Source: Kangiella sp. (lineage in GTDB: Bacteria > Pseudomonadota > Gammaproteobacteria > Enterobacterales > Kangiellaceae). Taken from it: DNA of 64,000 bases. The notes below the pieces were generated by a model. That model had not been told where the DNA came from. It ran no database searches and saw nothing but the letters and a program-made list of their open reading frames with translations. The stretch spans positions 36,627 to 100,626 of the forward strand of contig JANQSG010000002.1 of the NCBI GenBank assembly GCA_028284185.1. Direction: 5' to 3'. Made by a program: the position numbers and the translations under genes. Below, in pieces: positions 60,694 to 64,000 of this stretch. Numbering within the stretch: the first letter of the stretch is position 1; every line of letters starts with the position of its first letter.

Positions 60694-62358
60694 CTTAGAA
60701 ATTTTACGATACTTAATACGATGTGGTTGATCGGCATCAGCACCTAAGCGGCGTTTCTTGTCGGCTTCATACTCCTGGTAGTTACCTTCAAACCAAACCG
60801 TCTCGCTATCGCCTTCAAAAGCTAAAATATGAGTGGCGATCCGGTCTAAGAACCAGCGATCATGCGAAATCACTACCGCGCAGCCTGGAAAGGCGAGTAG
60901 GGCATCTTCAAGCGCACGCAAAGTCTCTACGTCTAAATCGTTGGTTGGCTCATCCAGTAATAGGACGTTGCCGCCAGATTTTAATAGTTTAGCCAGGTGA
61001 ACACGATTACGCTCACCACCAGATAAGTTACCGATACGCTTTTGTTGATCCGAACCCTTAAAATTAAAGCGGCCCACATAAGAGCGTGAAGAAGTAGTGT
61101 AGTTACCAACCGTAACTAAATCCAAACCGTCTGAAATTTCTTCCCATACAGTTTTGGAGTCGTCCAAAGTATCACGACTTTGATCCACATAGGAAAGCTC
61201 AACCGTTTCACCAACTATTAACTCGCCTGAATCGGGTTGTTCTTGGCCTGTGATTAATTTGAACATGGTAGATTTACCAGCGCCATTAGGGCCAATTACG
61301 CCAACGATACCGCCTTGTGGCAAGTTAAAACTTAAATCGTTATACAAGAACTTATCGCCAAAAGACTTAGTTAAATTTTTAGCGGTAATCACTTGAGTTC
61401 CCAAACGAGGGCCAGGTGGAATATAGAGTTCACGGGTTTCATTACGCTCCTGGAATTCTTTGCTGGATAATTCTTCAAAGCGCGCCATACGTGCTTTGGA
61501 TTTAGCCTGACGGCCTTTGGCATTTGAGCGCACCCATTCCAACTCTTCTTTCATGGTCTTTTGGCGCGAGGCTTCTTGTTTGGCTTCCATTTCCAGGCGT
61601 GCTGACTTTTGCTCCAGCCATGACGAATAGTTGCCCTCCCAGGGAATACCGTAACCTCGGTCCAGCTCTAAAATCCAACCTGCTGCGTTGTCTAAAAAAT
61701 AACGATCGTGGGTAATGGCCACAACGGTTCCAGAATAATCCACCAGGAAACGCTCCAGCCAAGCCACCGATTCTGCATCCAAATGGTTAGTCGGTTCATC
61801 CAGTAATAGCATGTCAGGTTTTTCTAGAAGCAAGCGGCAAATAGCAACACGCCGCCGCTCACCACCGGAAAGATGTTCGATCCTGGCATCCCATGCTGGC
61901 AGTCTTAGCGCATCTGCGGCGCGTTCGAGCGCGTTTTCCAGATTATGACCATCCGATGATTGAATAATCGCTTCCAGTTCGCCCTGACGTTTTGCCAGCG
62001 CATCAAAGTCGGCATCGGCATCGGCATAAGCTGCATAGACTTGATCTAGTTCATTTAAAGCATCTTTTACATGACTGACCGCTTCTTCAATGATTTCTCG
62101 AACATTTTTAGATTCGTCCAGTTGCGGCTCTTGCGGCAGGTAACCAATATTGATACCTGGCTGCGGACGCGCTTCGCCTTCAATCTCGGTATCGATGCCT
62201 GCCATGATACGTAGCAAGGTGGATTTACCCGCGCCATTCAGACCCAAAACACCAATTTTGGCGCCTGGAAAAAAGGATAACGAAATATCTTTCAAGATGG
62301 TTTTATTCGGTGGGACGATTTTGCCCACCCGATTCATGGTATAAATATATTGCGCCAT
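60691..62358 (-). CDS. ettA: Energy-dependent translational throttle protein EttA (ABC-F)
   Basis: EttA is an ABC-F ATPase that binds the ribosomal E site and gates translation according to ATP level. The 555-residue protein has two ABC domains, with Walker A GLNGAGKST and GPNGAGKST, two signature LSGGE motifs, and a linker between. It begins AQYIYTMNRVGKIVPPNK, the EttA N-terminus, and ends in a basic HRIKYRKISK tail. No transmembrane domain is present, as expected for ABC-F. Confidence 0.96.
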   Translation of the reverse strand: MAQYIYTMNRVGKIVPPNKTILKDISLSFFPGAKIGVLGLNGAGKSTLLRIMAGIDTEIEGEARPQPGINIGYLPQEPQLDESKNVREIIEEAVSHVKDALNELDQVYAAYADADADFDALAKRQGELEAIIQSSDGHNLENALERAADALRLPAWDARIEHLSGGERRRVAICRLLLEKPDMLLLDEPTNHLDAESVAWLERFLVDYSGTVVAITHDRYFLDNAAGWILELDRGYGIPWEGNYSSWLEQKSARLEMEAKQEASRQKTMKEELEWVRSNAKGRQAKSKARMARFEELSSKEFQERNETRELYIPPGPRLGTQVITAKNLTKSFGDKFLYNDLSFNLPQGGIVGVIGPNGAGKSTMFKLITGQEQPDSGELIVGETVELSYVDQSRDTLDDSKTVWEEISDGLDLVTVGNYTTSSRSYVGRFNFKGSDQQKRIGNLSGGERNRVHLAKLLKSGGNVLLLDEPTNDLDVETLRALEDALLAFPGCAVVISHDRWFLDRIATHILAFEGDSETVWFEGNYQEYEADKKRRLGADADQPHRIKYRKISK

Positions 62359-62434
62359 GGGTTACTCTATTGACCAAAATAATGGCGTCATTCTACCTGC
62401 GTTAAAACACTGAAGCCAGAAGGGGAGCGATACA

Positions 62435-64000
62435 ATGCTAATTAAAACGGGGATAATTAAAACCAGAATAACCCAATCGGTTTTCAAACGTTCAACGGTG
62501 GCAATGGTTGCGATTGGCACAATAGGGCTTTTGAGCCTGAGTGCCTGTAGTCACTTACCGATGACAAAACATTGTATTGAACTGACAAAGTTGTATCAGG
62601 CTGCGGATCAGAGAAGCCTTGAGCAAGAGCTGTTTCAACAGGCTTTAAGTTGCTCTAACCCGGAAACGGTTAAAGTGGCACTGACCAATTTAGGTCGAAT
62701 AGGTGGTGAGCAAGCAGCTAATCTGATTCAAACTCAGTTAAGTCATGAGTCTGTTGTGGTTCGTGCGCAAGCTGCTTTTGCCGCTGGGATCAGCTTGACT
62801 CCAGAGCTAACGCCAGTCCTTATAGAGCAATTCTCAACTGAGAAAAATTCAATGGTACAAGAGAAGCTGGCGCTTGCTATCGGCAACTTAGGCCATGATA
62901 GCTCGGCTGAAGCTTTGTACAAGATTATCAATCAGGCACCGAATGATTTAGCCGCAAGAGGTGCTATGCAAGGTTTGGGTATATTGGCCTTGTTTCATGG
63001 TGACAAGTTAGTTAATAAGCAAAAGCTGGATGTGGATAGAGTGCTGCAATATCTGGACAAGTCAGCAACTTCGCTACAGGCCAGTTTTTTACTGGCCAGG
63101 GTGCCATTAATTAGTAGTAGTCATATTGCGAAGGTTAAAGCAATCACTGATGAGCTGGATAATGACTCACAAGCTTTTGCTATTCGCGCTATAGGCAATC
63201 TTAAATCGAAAGAGCATTTTGACTGGCTTTATCAAAAAGCTTTAAGCCAGGATCTTGGTATTAGAATCAGTGCTATTGGTGCTTTGGGCAAGCTGTCGAT
63301 TGGTGACAATCAGATGGGCAATAAGGAGCAGATTAACAAGATTAATAAGTTGGCCTTATCATCCGATCTAATTACCTCTATTACCAGTTTACAAGCGGCA
63401 GCCAAATGGCTCAGCTTGGATACTTTGAACCAATTATTGACATCAAAAAGCAGCTGGATTCAAGCGCAAGCCTTTAGTGCCATGACTAATCCAAAGTCGC
63501 AAAAAGCTATAAAACTGGCAAAATCATGGCTTGAGTCAGAGGATCCCAATTTACAAAGGGCTGCTATTGGTTATTTTGCCAAGCAGGAAGATAGTGAATT
63601 CTTACGACAATTGGCTGCAAGTTCAAAGAAAATTGTTGCAAATGGCGCCAAACAGGCTTTAAAAACTATCGAGGAAGAGAGTGAAGAGGAAAACAATAAG
63701 CCGCTTGCAACACCCAAAAGTTTGCCATCTTTACCCAAAAGACTGACTCTAAAAACCACCAAAGGTGATATTCAGATAGAGCTATTTGCCGATACCCCGT
63801 ACAGTTCAGCCAATTTTATCCAGTTGGCGCGCAATGGCTTCTATGATGGTAGTTATTTTCATAGAGTGATCCCGAACTTTGTGGCGCAGGGCGGCGGCAA
63901 GGTAGGTGATGGCTCGGGTTCAGTAGGGCATAGCATCAGAGAAGAGCTTAATAGTCGTTCCCATCACTACGGCACTGTTGGTATGGCTACAGCGGGCAAA
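62435..64000 (+). CDS. Lipoprotein with HEAT-like repeats fused to a cyclophilin domain (C-terminus beyond window)
   Basis: An open frame of 522 codons starts at ATG 62435 (GGGGAG is nine bases upstream) and runs off the window. The N-terminus is a lipoprotein signal with lipobox LSAC (Cys38). The next 390 or so residues form repeated helical pairs of the HEAT/PBS-lyase type (recurrent Ala/Leu/Gly-rich units such as ALTNLGRIGGEQAANLIQ). From residue 437 a cyclophilin peptidyl-prolyl isomerase domain begins, with the conserved YFHRVIPNFVAQGG and TVGMATAG. It is likely an envelope folding factor. The end of the cyclophilin domain is not in the window. Confidence 0.9.
   Translation, partial: MLIKTGIIKTRITQSVFKRSTVAMVAIGTIGLLSLSACSHLPMTKHCIELTKLYQAADQRSLEQELFQQALSCSNPETVKVALTNLGRIGGEQAANLIQTQLSHESVVVRAQAAFAAGISLTPELTPVLIEQFSTEKNSMVQEKLALAIGNLGHDSSAEALYKIINQAPNDLAARGAMQGLGILALFHGDKLVNKQKLDVDRVLQYLDKSATSLQASFLLARVPLISSSHIAKVKAITDELDNDSQAFAIRAIGNLKSKEHFDWLYQKALSQDLGIRISAIGALGKLSIGDNQMGNKEQINKINKLALSSDLITSITSLQAAAKWLSLDTLNQLLTSKSSWIQAQAFSAMTNPKSQKAIKLAKSWLESEDPNLQRAAIGYFAKQEDSEFLRQLAASSKKIVANGAKQALKTIEEESEEENNKPLATPKSLPSLPKRLTLKTTKGDIQIELFADTPYSSANFIQLARNGFYDGSYFHRVIPNFVAQGGGKVGDGSGSVGHSIREELNSRSHHYGTVGMATAGK

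Overview
The window looks like a chromosomal segment of a moderately AT-rich gammaproteobacterium. This rests on the rpsU-yqeY-dnaG order, NfuA, RsmF, GlnE, EttA, the GspA/GspB pair and the bioBFHC-D set. The secreted M14 and HExxH peptidases and the NhaA, PutA and Pit genes would suit a marine, amino-acid-using, Kangiella-like bacterium. That last assignment is an impression, not a demonstrated placement. I see no rRNA, tRNA, CRISPR array, transposase or prophage.

Layout. 1-2171 (minus): macromolecular-synthesis operon rpsU, yqeY, dnaG (dnaG cut by the window edge). 2172-2746: gene-free, filled with REP-like hairpins. 2747-6495: tsaD, an unknown gene, a small zinc-ribbon gene, nhaA and plsY. 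6614-10543 (plus): a tight run folB, folK, a FolM/PTR1-type reductase, a MidA-type methyltransferase, a small membrane protein and uppP, several joined by 1-4 nt overlaps. 10615-12755 (minus): a short array with two integron-type attC sites, a PD-(D/E)XK nuclease-like gene, a membrane protein, a small ORF and a duplicated 106-108 bp segment. 12793-17924: cca, gspA-gspB, rsmF. 18032-23925 (minus): putA, an SH3/YgiM-like protein, and a Pit phosphate transporter with its PhoU-like partner. 24127-33190: a CYTH-CHAD triphosphatase, a GGDEF-EAL protein, an M48 protease with LemA, and glnE. 33226-40563: a zf-CHCC protein, aspartokinase, nfuA, and two large secreted zinc metallopeptidases. 40752-46627: a His/Tyr/Arg-rich secreted protein, a GNAT enzyme, REP elements beside a GIY-YIG gene, a MATE exporter, a serine hydrolase and an orphan AT-rich tryptophan-halogenase-family gene. 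46672-53006: comF, then bioB-bioF-bioH-bioC and bioD, with a convincing BirA operator between comF and bioB. 52992-60444: a lipoprotein, dgkA, an alpha/beta hydrolase, dam, two small envelope proteins, class II DAHP synthase, radA, a TrmB-like methyltransferase and an XRE regulator. 60691-64000: ettA, then a lipoprotein joining HEAT-like repeats to a cyclophilin domain (cut by the window edge).

Most genes are core housekeeping. The most unusual segment is 10.6-12.8 kb. Its two attC sites share a core sequence, and each L'' arm carries one extra unpaired base relative to L', as in true attC sites. No integrase is present, so it fits a CALIN (cluster of attC sites lacking an integrase) that carries a possible defence nuclease. 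Other points worth noting are a REP hairpin family with compensatory stem changes, the BirA operator overlapping the comF start codon, and a palindromic operator candidate upstream of the XRE regulator.
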